The position numbers and the translations under genes were made by a program. 15,612 nucleotides of DNA from Saprospirales bacterium (GTDB lineage: Bacteria; Bacteroidota; Bacteroidia; Chitinophagales; JADJOU01). The notes beneath the pieces are model-generated. The model had not been told where the DNA came from and ran no database searches. It worked only from the letters and a program-made list of their open reading frames with translations. The stretch covers positions 1 through 15,612 of the forward strand of contig CANHJR010000007.1 in NCBI GenBank assembly GCA_947461165.1, read 5' to 3'. Positions 8,784-15,150 of the stretch are shown here, piece after piece; positions within the stretch are counted from its first letter, which is position 1; each line of letters begins with the position of its first letter.

Positions 8784-8810
8784 AATAGCTCATCTTATAA
8801 TTTTATTTTA

Positions 8811-8841
8811 TGGAGTCAATAGTTATTGACTCCATTTTTTT
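8811..8841 (+). terminator. Intrinsic terminator of the atpDC operon
   Basis: TGGAGTCAATA (8811-8821) is perfectly complementary to TATTGACTCCA (8824-8834), an 11-base inverted repeat with a two-base centre, followed by seven T residues (8835-8841). It lies 28 bases after the atpC stop. This is a textbook Rho-independent terminator on the plus strand. Confidence 0.92.
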
Positions 8842-8894
8842 AGTGAATTTCTCTGTTTTAAATTTCTCAAGTGTTGATAAACAACATCTAGGGA

Positions 8895-8923
8895 TTGCCG
8901 TCCTTTTTTTCTTTGTATGTTTG
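8895..8923 (+). promoter_or_regulatory. Promoter of the rhodanese-thioredoxin/deacetylase pair
   Basis: TATGTTTG (8916-8923) is a perfect TAnnTTTG -7 box. A TTG at 8895-8897, 18 bases upstream, fits the Bacteroidota -33 element. This is the most complete promoter in the window and lies 31 bases before the ATG at 8955. The atpC terminator just upstream isolates this unit. Confidence 0.6.
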
Positions 8924-8954
8924 TGTTTACTTAACTGATTAATTTTCCCAATTT

Positions 8955-9683
8955 ATGTCAAGGATCAACCTTCTTATTCTAATCGCATTCCTGACGTCAT
9001 TGAATTCTTGTGGTCAAAATTCAACGAATGACACACAATCGGTAGATTTGTTTCATACATTAAGCCCTATTGAATATCAAAATGCACTTGAAAATCGCGA
9101 AATCATACTTATTGATGTGCGAACAGCGGAGGAATATGCCACTGGCGCAATTGCAAATGCAAAAAACATAGATTACCTTCAAGATGATTTCGAGTCTAAA
9201 ATTTTGAACTTAGATCGCAATCGACCGATTTATGTTTACTGCAAGGTTGGTGGTCGCAGCGGAGATGCAGTTGAAGTGTTTAGGAAGAATGGCTTTCATC
9301 ATGTAGTTAATCTCAAGGGAGGTATTATGGCCTGGAGTCAAGCCAAGCTGCCTTTAACCGCGAATTCGAACACGATGGCGAAAGATGAGATGAGTTTTGA
9401 AAATTATCAAAAGGTGATAACAGAAAACGAAATTGTTTTAGTTGATTTTTATGCGCCGTGGTGTAAGCCATGTCAGCGAATGAAACCACTGATTGAGGAG
9501 CTAGAGAAAAAGTACTCAAGTAGTTTGCGAGTTCTAAAACTTGATTATGATAAAAATTTGAATTTGGCAAAATCCGAAAATGTGACAGCTCTGCCAATGA
9601 TAATTGTCTATCGGAATGGAAAAAAAACATATTCCGAGATAAAAGAACATAGTGCCACAGAACTTGAGGCGTTAATGAAATAG
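8955..9683 (+). CDS. Lipoprotein with rhodanese and thioredoxin domains
   Basis: The 242-residue protein begins with a lipoprotein signal peptide (hydrophobic residues 4-16, lipobox LNSC with Cys19), so it is probably a lipid-anchored envelope protein. A rhodanese domain spans about 30-120: it has LIDVRTAEEYATGAI and an active loop CKVGGRS with Cys96, a six-residue loop typical of single-domain sulfurtransferases. A thioredoxin domain spans about 130-242: it has DFYAPWCKPCQRMKPL with Cys170 and Cys173, and a cis-proline motif TALP with Pro214. Both domains keep their catalytic cysteines. A plausible role is thiol or persulfide chemistry in the envelope, where the thioredoxin domain could reduce a persulfide on the rhodanese domain; this is inference. 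The deacetylase gene starts one base after the stop, implying cotranscription and perhaps translational coupling. Confidence 0.93.
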   Translation: MSRINLLILIAFLTSLNSCGQNSTNDTQSVDLFHTLSPIEYQNALENREIILIDVRTAEEYATGAIANAKNIDYLQDDFESKILNLDRNRPIYVYCKVGGRSGDAVEVFRKNGFHHVVNLKGGIMAWSQAKLPLTANSNTMAKDEMSFENYQKVITENEIVLVDFYAPWCKPCQRMKPLIEELEKKYSSSLRVLKLDYDKNLNLAKSENVTALPMIIVYRNGKKTYSEIKEHSATELEALMK

Positions 9684-9684
9684 C

Positions 9685-10281
9685 ATGTTGCTTTTGTTTC
9701 GCGTTCTTCAGTATTTTCTACCCAAGCTCGTGTTTATTGGTGAACCAATTGGGTATTATCTCACGATAGATGATAGCCCAAGTGAGCATACTACAGATAT
9801 TTTAGATATTCTCGATAAATATGAAGCCAAAGCTTGTTTCTTTTGTATTGGCCATAATGTAGTGAAGTACCCAAAGGCGTATCAAGAGATTATTCGTAGA
9901 GGCCATCAGGTAGGATTACACTCTATGGAACATTTTAGTCTATGGCAGTTGAATTATAAGGATGCAAAAACGGATTTTCGAAAATCTGAGTCGATCATTC
10001 GCTCCAAGATGTATCGTCCACCATATGGTCGCATGACACTGCGGTTTTTCTTATTTTTAATGAAAACGGATTATAAAATGATATTCTGGAATAGGTTGAC
10101 GGAAGATTGGAAAGGGCTTCAAAATCCTGAAAAAATGATCAAAAAAAAATTAAAAAATGCTCCTTTAGGTTCGATTTTTGTCTTTCATGATAATGAAAAA
10201 TCAAAAAATAATATAGAATCGATGCTTCCTGTTTTTTTGCAAACCATACAAAATCAAAAGATTAGTTTGGAAAAATTGTAG
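9685..10281 (+). CDS. NodB-type polysaccharide deacetylase family protein
   Basis: NodB-homology enzymes are metal-dependent carbohydrate esterases (CE4) that remove N- or O-acetyl groups from glycans such as chitooligosaccharides or peptidoglycan. The 198-residue protein is almost only the NodB barrel. The motifs are recognisable: TIDDSP with D29/D30 (usually TFDDGP), HSMEH with metal ligands H79 and H83, RPPYG at 111-115, EDW at 140-142, and FVFHD with H168/D169. The family's main catalytic and metal residues are therefore present. No cleavable signal peptide is clear; the N-terminus is a short hydrophobic stretch (residues 2-18) that could be a signal anchor or part of the fold. The ATG comes one base after the upstream TAG, so translation may be coupled. 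The natural substrate is unknown. Confidence 0.88.
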   Translation: MLLLFRVLQYFLPKLVFIGEPIGYYLTIDDSPSEHTTDILDILDKYEAKACFFCIGHNVVKYPKAYQEIIRRGHQVGLHSMEHFSLWQLNYKDAKTDFRKSESIIRSKMYRPPYGRMTLRFFLFLMKTDYKMIFWNRLTEDWKGLQNPEKMIKKKLKNAPLGSIFVFHDNEKSKNNIESMLPVFLQTIQNQKISLEKL

Positions 10282-10338
10282 TTTTGAAACAAATTTTAAT
10301 TTATTTGAAAAAAAACTATTAGATAATTTTTTTTGTGC

Positions 10339-10346
10339 TATATTTG
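10339..10346 (+). promoter_or_regulatory. -7 promoter box of the candidate small RNA
   Basis: TATATTTG followed by CA is a perfect TAnnTTTG box, of the same form as the atpD box. It lies 58 bases after the deacetylase stop, and no gene follows on this strand before the terminator. No -33 TTG is present at normal spacing; a TTTG at 10304-10307 is too far away. Confidence 0.5.
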
Positions 10347-10351
10347 CATTA

Positions 10352-10436
10352 AGGTTTTTCTAGATAGCAATATCTAGATTAGTTTTGTTTTCATAGTATT
10401 TTGGAGTTCGGTCCCCCTACCGAACTCCTTTTTTTT
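10352..10436 (+). ncRNA. Candidate intergenic small RNA, about 85 nt
   Basis: A transcript starting about six bases after the -7 box and ending in the intrinsic terminator would be about 85 nt. It contains no ATG. Its 5' part holds a perfect eight-pair stem, TCTAGATA (10359-10366) and TATCTAGA (10371-10378), capped by a GCAA tetraloop of the stable GNRA class. A T-rich single-stranded stretch follows, then the terminator hairpin with the C-rich loop CCCCCT (10413-10418). The layout is that of a trans-acting small RNA. I do not recognise it as 6S, SRP, tmRNA or RNase P RNA. The alternative is that this is only the 3' untranslated region and terminator of the deacetylase operon. The 5' end is inferred from the promoter. 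Confidence 0.42.
10403..10436 (+). terminator. Intrinsic terminator after the deacetylase / candidate small RNA
   Basis: GGAGTTCGGT (10403-10412) pairs perfectly with ACCGAACTCC (10419-10428) around the loop CCCCCT, followed by eight T residues (10429-10436). The left flank would give an A-run, not a U-run, on the minus strand, so it works only for plus-strand transcription. It lies 121 bases after the deacetylase stop, unusually far for that gene's own terminator. Confidence 0.93.
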
Positions 10437-10503
10437 GGAAAACGTTATTATAACAAATATTTTAGGGCAACGTATTACTTCATGACATCATGCAACTGAG
10501 CGA

Positions 10504-11397
10504 TTATAGGTCGTCAATTCGAAACGTTTGATTTCTCTCTGCCATACCATTCCACCCTTGAACGCCTCCAGTATGTATAGCAACTATGTTATCGTAGGGG
10601 AGAAATTCGCCTGACAAGTATAATTCAATTATTTCAAACATCATTTTTGAGGTATAGATGGGGTCTAGGAGAATATGGTATTGCTCTCTAAATTTTAAAA
10701 CAAATTGAAATAACTCGCCTGTCATTTTGGCAAAGCCTCCAAACCGGTGATCTAATCGTACTTCACCAATACTACGTAGACTTTCATCTCGATGTGCCCC
10801 AAATCCAATTACCTTGGTATTCGAAGAAATGTATTTAGTGACGGACTCATAGGTAGCGCCAGTGCCAATTGGAACACAGATGCAGTCAAAGTTGTCGAAA
10901 TTGTTTTCAATTAAAGGCTGGAATCCCAAATGTGAAAATTCATTGAATCCGCCTTCTGGGATAAAAAATGAATCGGGATACAATAATCCTATCTCATCAA
11001 GAAGGGAGTCCAAATCAAGTTCTAATTGACTTTTACTAGCAAAGTGTATTGGAATTTTTTTTCTCTGCAATGTTTCCAGAACGGAACCGTATATCATTGG
11101 TTCATGTCCCTTGACAATAACAACCACATTTAAATTGAGTAATTCGGGAAGAAATGCAGTTGCACGAAGATAGTTCGATTGATTTCCTCCAATGGTAATG
11201 ATCGTTTTTTTATTTTCTTCGCTAAGTTGCTTCAAGCTTCCATACAACTTTCTGATCTTATTTCCTGATAGGCTGATATGATTTAAATGATCACAATAAA
11301 AATAAAACTCAGAATGAAAAATGCCAAATGGAGCTAAATCAAGCTTAATAAGTTTATTGGGGTTGAATTGGAGGCTTTGATTTAATTCACTTAACAT
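10504..11397 (-). CDS. PLP-dependent ACC deaminase/D-cysteine desulfhydrase family enzyme
   Basis: The protein (297 residues from ATG 11397) belongs to the fold-type II PLP family that includes 1-aminocyclopropane-1-carboxylate deaminase and D-cysteine desulfhydrase. SGNKIRKL at 44-51 carries the PLP lysine K47. TIGGNQSN at 68-75 is the substrate-carboxylate loop, and PIGTGATYES is the phosphate-binding region. EGGFNE and HTGGVQG are also family motifs. Such enzymes deaminate ACC or cleave D-cysteine to pyruvate, ammonia and H2S; motifs alone do not separate these. The frame extends to a TTG at 11415, but I prefer the ATG at 11397 because TTG starts are rare here and the likely promoter (11423-11431) would leave the TTG almost no leader. 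It converges on the upstream operon and diverges from topA. I see no intrinsic terminator for it. Confidence 0.85.
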   Translation of the reverse strand: MLSELNQSLQFNPNKLIKLDLAPFGIFHSEFYFYCDHLNHISLSGNKIRKLYGSLKQLSEENKKTIITIGGNQSNYLRATAFLPELLNLNVVVIVKGHEPMIYGSVLETLQRKKIPIHFASKSQLELDLDSLLDEIGLLYPDSFFIPEGGFNEFSHLGFQPLIENNFDNFDCICVPIGTGATYESVTKYISSNTKVIGFGAHRDESLRSIGEVRLDHRFGGFAKMTGELFQFVLKFREQYHILLDPIYTSKMMFEIIELYLSGEFLPYDNIVAIHTGGVQGWNGMAERNQTFRIDDL

Positions 11398-11422
11398 ATT
11401 GTTTTTTGTTTCCAATGCTCAT

Positions 11423-11431
11423 CAAAATATA
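11423..11431 (-). promoter_or_regulatory. Imperfect -7 box for the PLP enzyme gene
   Basis: On the minus strand the sequence is TATATTTTG, one base longer than TAnnTTTG. Initiation about six bases downstream would give a leader of roughly 20 bases to the ATG at 11397. The call is weak but agrees with the chosen start. Confidence 0.3.
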
Positions 11432-11504
11432 GGATAAATGCTATTTTCGCTCAATATTTGATATGTAAATATAGAAAATCTATGGAAGATGTATTAGTTT
11501 GTTA

Positions 11505-11512
11505 TAGTTTTG
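11505..11512 (+). promoter_or_regulatory. -7 promoter box for topA
   Basis: TAGTTTTG followed by CG is a perfect TAnnTTTG box, 29 bases before the topA ATG. Initiation near 11518 would give a leader of about 24 bases. No good -33 element is visible at normal spacing. Confidence 0.55.
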
Positions 11513-11541
11513 CGCGCTTCGATATCAATAAAAACAAATAA

Positions 11542-13872
11542 ATGGCAAAAAACCTTCTTATAGTAGAGTCACCAGCAAAGGCTAAAACAATTACCAAATA
11601 TCTTGGTAAGGATTTTATTGTTTCTTCTTGTTATGGACATATCTGCGACTTGCCCAAGAATAATTCTGCTATTGATATCGAAAATGGGTTTTTACCCAAA
11701 TACGAAGTCTCTAAAGAGAAAGAAAAAGTAGTGGCAGAACTCAAAAAATTGAAGAAAGAAGTTCAAGAAGTATATTTAGCAACGGATGAAGACCGCGAAG
11801 GGGAAGCTATTTCTTGGCATTTATGCAATGTATTAAAGCTGGATCCAGCGACAACCAAACGAGTTACTTATACTGAAATCACGGAGTCTGCTATTAAAAA
11901 GGCAATAGCCAATCCACGTTTGGTCAATATGAATCTTGTGAATGCACAGCAGGCTAGACGTGTTCTAGATCGATTAGTAGGTTTTGAAATATCGCCGATA
12001 CTTTGGAGAAAAGTAAGACCAAATCTCAGTGCTGGACGCGTTCAAAGTGTTGCCGTTCGAGTTATAGTAGATCGAGAACGGGCTATTCAGAGTTTTATTC
12101 CTAGAATTTATTTTAAGCTAGAAGCACTTTTTGATGAAAAGGATATTGAGGGAAAAGCTATCAAGATAAAGGCGGAGAATAGCAAGGAATTATCCTTGGA
12201 TTCAGAGGCATTGACAGTCGTTGAAAGTTTTGTAGGAGCTTCTTTTTCTATAGGAAATATTGAGAAGAAAGCTGGATCAAGAAAGCCAGTAGCTCCATTT
12301 ACAACATCCACGTTGCAGCAAGAGGCTTCAAAAAAAATGGGATACTCTGTTGCTAAAACAATGCAAGTCGCGCAAAGACTTTATGAGTCAGGTTACATTA
12401 CATACATGAGAACGGACTCTGTAAATTTGAGTGAAACGGCTCTCAAAGACGCAGAGAAAGCTGTTGTTGAATTTTATGGCAAGGATTATCATCAGCCTCG
12501 CACTTATGCGAGCAAAACAGCCAATGCTCAAGAAGCACACGAGGCGATTAGACCGACTAGCTTTGCGACTACAGTGGTTCAAGGAGAATTAGATGAAATG
12601 AGATTGTATGATCTTATTTGGAAGCGAAGCATTGCTTCTCAAATGTCTGATGCCAAGATTGAAAACACGATTGTGACCATCTCAAATGACAAGAACAGCA
12701 TTGAACTAACAGCGCGTCAAGAGGTAGTTGCTTTTGAAGGCTTTTTGAAGGCTTATACTATTGAGAAAGATGACGATGAAGAAGAATCTGGTGGTGGATA
12801 CTTGCCGCCAATGAAGGTGGGTCAAGCGATGAGTCTTAATCAACTCACAACCACCGAGAAACACTCAAAGCATCCTCCAAGATATAATGAAGCAAGTCTG
12901 GTAAAGAAACTTGAGGAACTTGGTATTGGTCGACCATCTACATATGTACCTACAATTTCTACTATACAGAATCGAGAATATGTTGTCAAAGACTTTAGAG
13001 AGGGAAAACAAGTTGAATTTAAAGTTTTCAAACTAGCGAATAATAAGGTTGCTGAAGAGGCATTAAAAATGACTGTTGGCGCTGAAAAGGCAAAATTGTT
13101 CCCTACAGATATTGGCATGCTTGTTACAGATTTTTTGAAGACAAATTTTGAAAGAATTTTAGATTACCAATTTACAGCATCTATCGAAGAAGAGTTTGAT
13201 GAAATATCAAATGGTCGGAAAGAATGGACCGAAATGATTGAATCGTTTTATCGACCTTTTCACCAGGATGCTCAAGTCACTTTGGAAACAGCAGAGCGCG
13301 TATCAGGCGAACGACTTCTTGGCGATCATCCAGAGACAGGCGAGCGAGTGATCGTTCGGATGGGAAAATTTGGGCCAATGGCTCAAATTGGAGTGACAGA
13401 TGAAAATAATCCAGAAAAAAAACCTCGTTATGCTCGCCTTCGCAAAGGTCAAACGATCGAAACGATTGATCTTGCAGAAGCGTTGGAGCTTTTCCGCCTT
13501 CCTAGATTGCTTGGTGAGTTTGAAAACCTTTCTGTAAAGGTCAATGTGGGTCGATTTGGACCCTATGCACAGCATGGAACAGCCTTTATTTCCTTAAAAC
13601 CAGAAGATGATCTTTTTACAATTGACCTAGAGGCGACCATTCAACGAATCGTAGAAAAACGAGATGAAGATGCCAAGAAATTGATATTGGACTTTCCTGA
13701 ACACGGCGTTCAGGTTCTCAATGGACGTTGGGGGCCGTTTATTAAACATGGTAAGGATAACTATAAAATTCCAAAAACTGAAGATGCAGAAGCTCTTACG
13801 ATTGAAGCCATACTTGAAATCATGAAAACGCCACCTCCGAAGAAATCTGGAAAGTTTACCAAGAGAAAGTAA
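11542..13872 (+). CDS. topA: DNA topoisomerase I (type IA)
   Basis: TopA relaxes negative supercoils by cutting and rejoining one strand through a 5'-phosphotyrosine link. The 776 residues begin with a TOPRIM domain: LLIVESPAKAKTI with E9, and TDEDREGEA at 81-89 with the metal-binding D82 and D84. The type IA core follows, with the nucleophile Y288 in YITYMRTDS (285-293), equivalent to E. coli Y319. Three C-terminal glycine/aromatic repeats (about 589-620, 654-684, 717-745; signatures GKFGPMAQ, GRFGPYAQ, GRWGPFIKHG) replace the C4 zinc fingers of the E. coli enzyme; no CxxC pairs are present. A basic tail ends at KFTKRK. This architecture is usual in Bacteroidota. The start gives the family N-terminus directly. 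The gene is monocistronic in this window. Confidence 0.98.
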   Translation: MAKNLLIVESPAKAKTITKYLGKDFIVSSCYGHICDLPKNNSAIDIENGFLPKYEVSKEKEKVVAELKKLKKEVQEVYLATDEDREGEAISWHLCNVLKLDPATTKRVTYTEITESAIKKAIANPRLVNMNLVNAQQARRVLDRLVGFEISPILWRKVRPNLSAGRVQSVAVRVIVDRERAIQSFIPRIYFKLEALFDEKDIEGKAIKIKAENSKELSLDSEALTVVESFVGASFSIGNIEKKAGSRKPVAPFTTSTLQQEASKKMGYSVAKTMQVAQRLYESGYITYMRTDSVNLSETALKDAEKAVVEFYGKDYHQPRTYASKTANAQEAHEAIRPTSFATTVVQGELDEMRLYDLIWKRSIASQMSDAKIENTIVTISNDKNSIELTARQEVVAFEGFLKAYTIEKDDDEEESGGGYLPPMKVGQAMSLNQLTTTEKHSKHPPRYNEASLVKKLEELGIGRPSTYVPTISTIQNREYVVKDFREGKQVEFKVFKLANNKVAEEALKMTVGAEKAKLFPTDIGMLVTDFLKTNFERILDYQFTASIEEEFDEISNGRKEWTEMIESFYRPFHQDAQVTLETAERVSGERLLGDHPETGERVIVRMGKFGPMAQIGVTDENNPEKKPRYARLRKGQTIETIDLAEALELFRLPRLLGEFENLSVKVNVGRFGPYAQHGTAFISLKPEDDLFTIDLEATIQRIVEKRDEDAKKLILDFPEHGVQVLNGRWGPFIKHGKDNYKIPKTEDAEALTIEAILEIMKTPPPKKSGKFTKRK

Positions 13873-14153
13873 AGAGATTTAAAAATTTATACCAACATCT
13901 GAGTTTGATTTGCAATTCAAATCTTAGGTTTCGGCCTCAATAGATGTATATGTTTCGAAGTATATAGCTTCACAATGTGACCTTGTGGGCTGATGAACTT
14001 ATTTCGTTCGATCTGTATCATACAGACATTTTGAACATATCAAAGGATAGCTGTATCAAAGAAGAAAAATACGAATTCTCAGAGGCTCAATTAGTTCCTA
14101 AAATAACGTTTGGGGTATTTTGGGAACATAGCAAATTATTGGAATTCCTAGGG
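13873..14153. other. Convergent topA/etfA gap with a doubtful small open frame
   Basis: These 281 bases separate two convergent genes. I see no strong terminator; the best structure is a weak six-pair hairpin, GATTTG/CAAATC, at 13907-13923 with no T-run. A 63-codon plus-strand frame runs from a GTG at 13977 to 14168 and overlaps the end of etfA by 15 bases. Its product is acidic, starting MTLWADELISFD, and matches no family I know. A near-consensus box TATGTTTC lies upstream around 13947-13954. It could be a small gene, a remnant or chance. Confidence 0.3.
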
Positions 14154-15113
14154 TTAACTTGCCTTTAATTTTTTCAGAGCTTCATTGAATTTTGGCATTA
14201 TTTCAAATGCATCGCCAACAATCCCATAATCTGCTGCTTTGAAAAATGGTGCATCGGCATCCGTATTGATGACTACAATTGTTTTGCTACTGCTGACTCC
14301 TGCTAAATGTTGGATCGCTCCAGATATACCGACAGCGATATATAAGTTAGGTGAAATAGCTAGACCAGTCTGGCCTACATGCTCATGATGTGGGCGCCAA
14401 TGCACATCGGCTACTGCTCTGCTACAAGCCGTTGCAGCACCTAATAGTTTAGCACAGTCTTCGATCATTCCCCAGTTTTCAGGACCTTTCAAGCCGCGTC
14501 CACCTGATACCACAAGATCAGCTTCACTTAGTGCAATATCGCCTGATACGAGTTCGTTTTTGATAAATTTTACTGTAAAGTCAGCATCTGTCAATGTGGT
14601 CGTTACCGGAATGACCTGACAAGATGTAGGACTCTTTTCTGAAGGAATTGAATTGGAGGCCACGGAAACAATTTTGATATCTGTATGGATCTGATAGTTT
14701 GCCACCGCCTTTCCTGAAAATACATTTTTGCTTACGATAAAACCATTGGATGTATGGATCAGGGCATTGGCTCCATTGACGAGTCCTGCCTCAAGTCGAA
14801 CGGAAAGTCGTGGCGCTAAGGCCTTGCCATTTTGATTAAAGGGCAAAATAAGCACCGTACCACCATTTGCTTTGAATATTTCTGAAATCGCCTTTGTGAA
14901 TGCCTTGGAGTCAAAACTATTGAATCGCGCATCTGAGGCTTGGAAAAGCTTACTTGCACCATATTCGCCGACCAAAGCGTTATCTGTCTCTGTGAGGGAG
15001 ATAGCGCCTAGTGGAGTACCTGTTTGGTCTGAAAGTTTTTTTCCATAAGTAAGGACTTCCAATGAGGCTTTTTTTAGCTGACCATTATTTGATTCTATAT
15101 ATACTAATATCAT
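14154..15113 (-). CDS. etfA: Electron transfer flavoprotein subunit alpha
   Basis: EtfA with EtfB forms the FAD-containing heterodimer that passes electrons from acyl-CoA and other dehydrogenases to ETF:quinone oxidoreductase or another acceptor. The 319-residue protein has the adenine-nucleotide-hydrolase-like N-terminal domain (MILVYIESNNGQLKKAS onward) and the FAD-binding C-terminal domain with SGGRGLKGPENWG, a HEHVGQTG motif, YIAVGISGAIQHLAG and a VINTDADAPFF segment. These FAD motifs are intact and the length is normal. The start at 15113 is the family N-terminus. It lies 37 bases after etfB in a probable etfBA operon. The context shows only the operon partner, not which dehydrogenases feed it. 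Confidence 0.98.
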   Translation of the reverse strand: MILVYIESNNGQLKKASLEVLTYGKKLSDQTGTPLGAISLTETDNALVGEYGASKLFQASDARFNSFDSKAFTKAISEIFKANGGTVLILPFNQNGKALAPRLSVRLEAGLVNGANALIHTSNGFIVSKNVFSGKAVANYQIHTDIKIVSVASNSIPSEKSPTSCQVIPVTTTLTDADFTVKFIKNELVSGDIALSEADLVVSGGRGLKGPENWGMIEDCAKLLGAATACSRAVADVHWRPHHEHVGQTGLAISPNLYIAVGISGAIQHLAGVSSSKTIVVINTDADAPFFKAADYGIVGDAFEIMPKFNEALKKLKAS

Positions 15114-15150
15114 TTTTGGATGTTTGAATAGTGAGTTGAAATAATTAGGG

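Noticed and set aside
10359..10378. DNA operator palindrome
   Set aside because: The GCAA cap and its place downstream of a -7 box and before a terminator fit an RNA hairpin better, though a protein-binding site is not excluded.
13907..13923. Terminator for topA
   Set aside because: Six AT-rich pairs with no following T-run are too weak.
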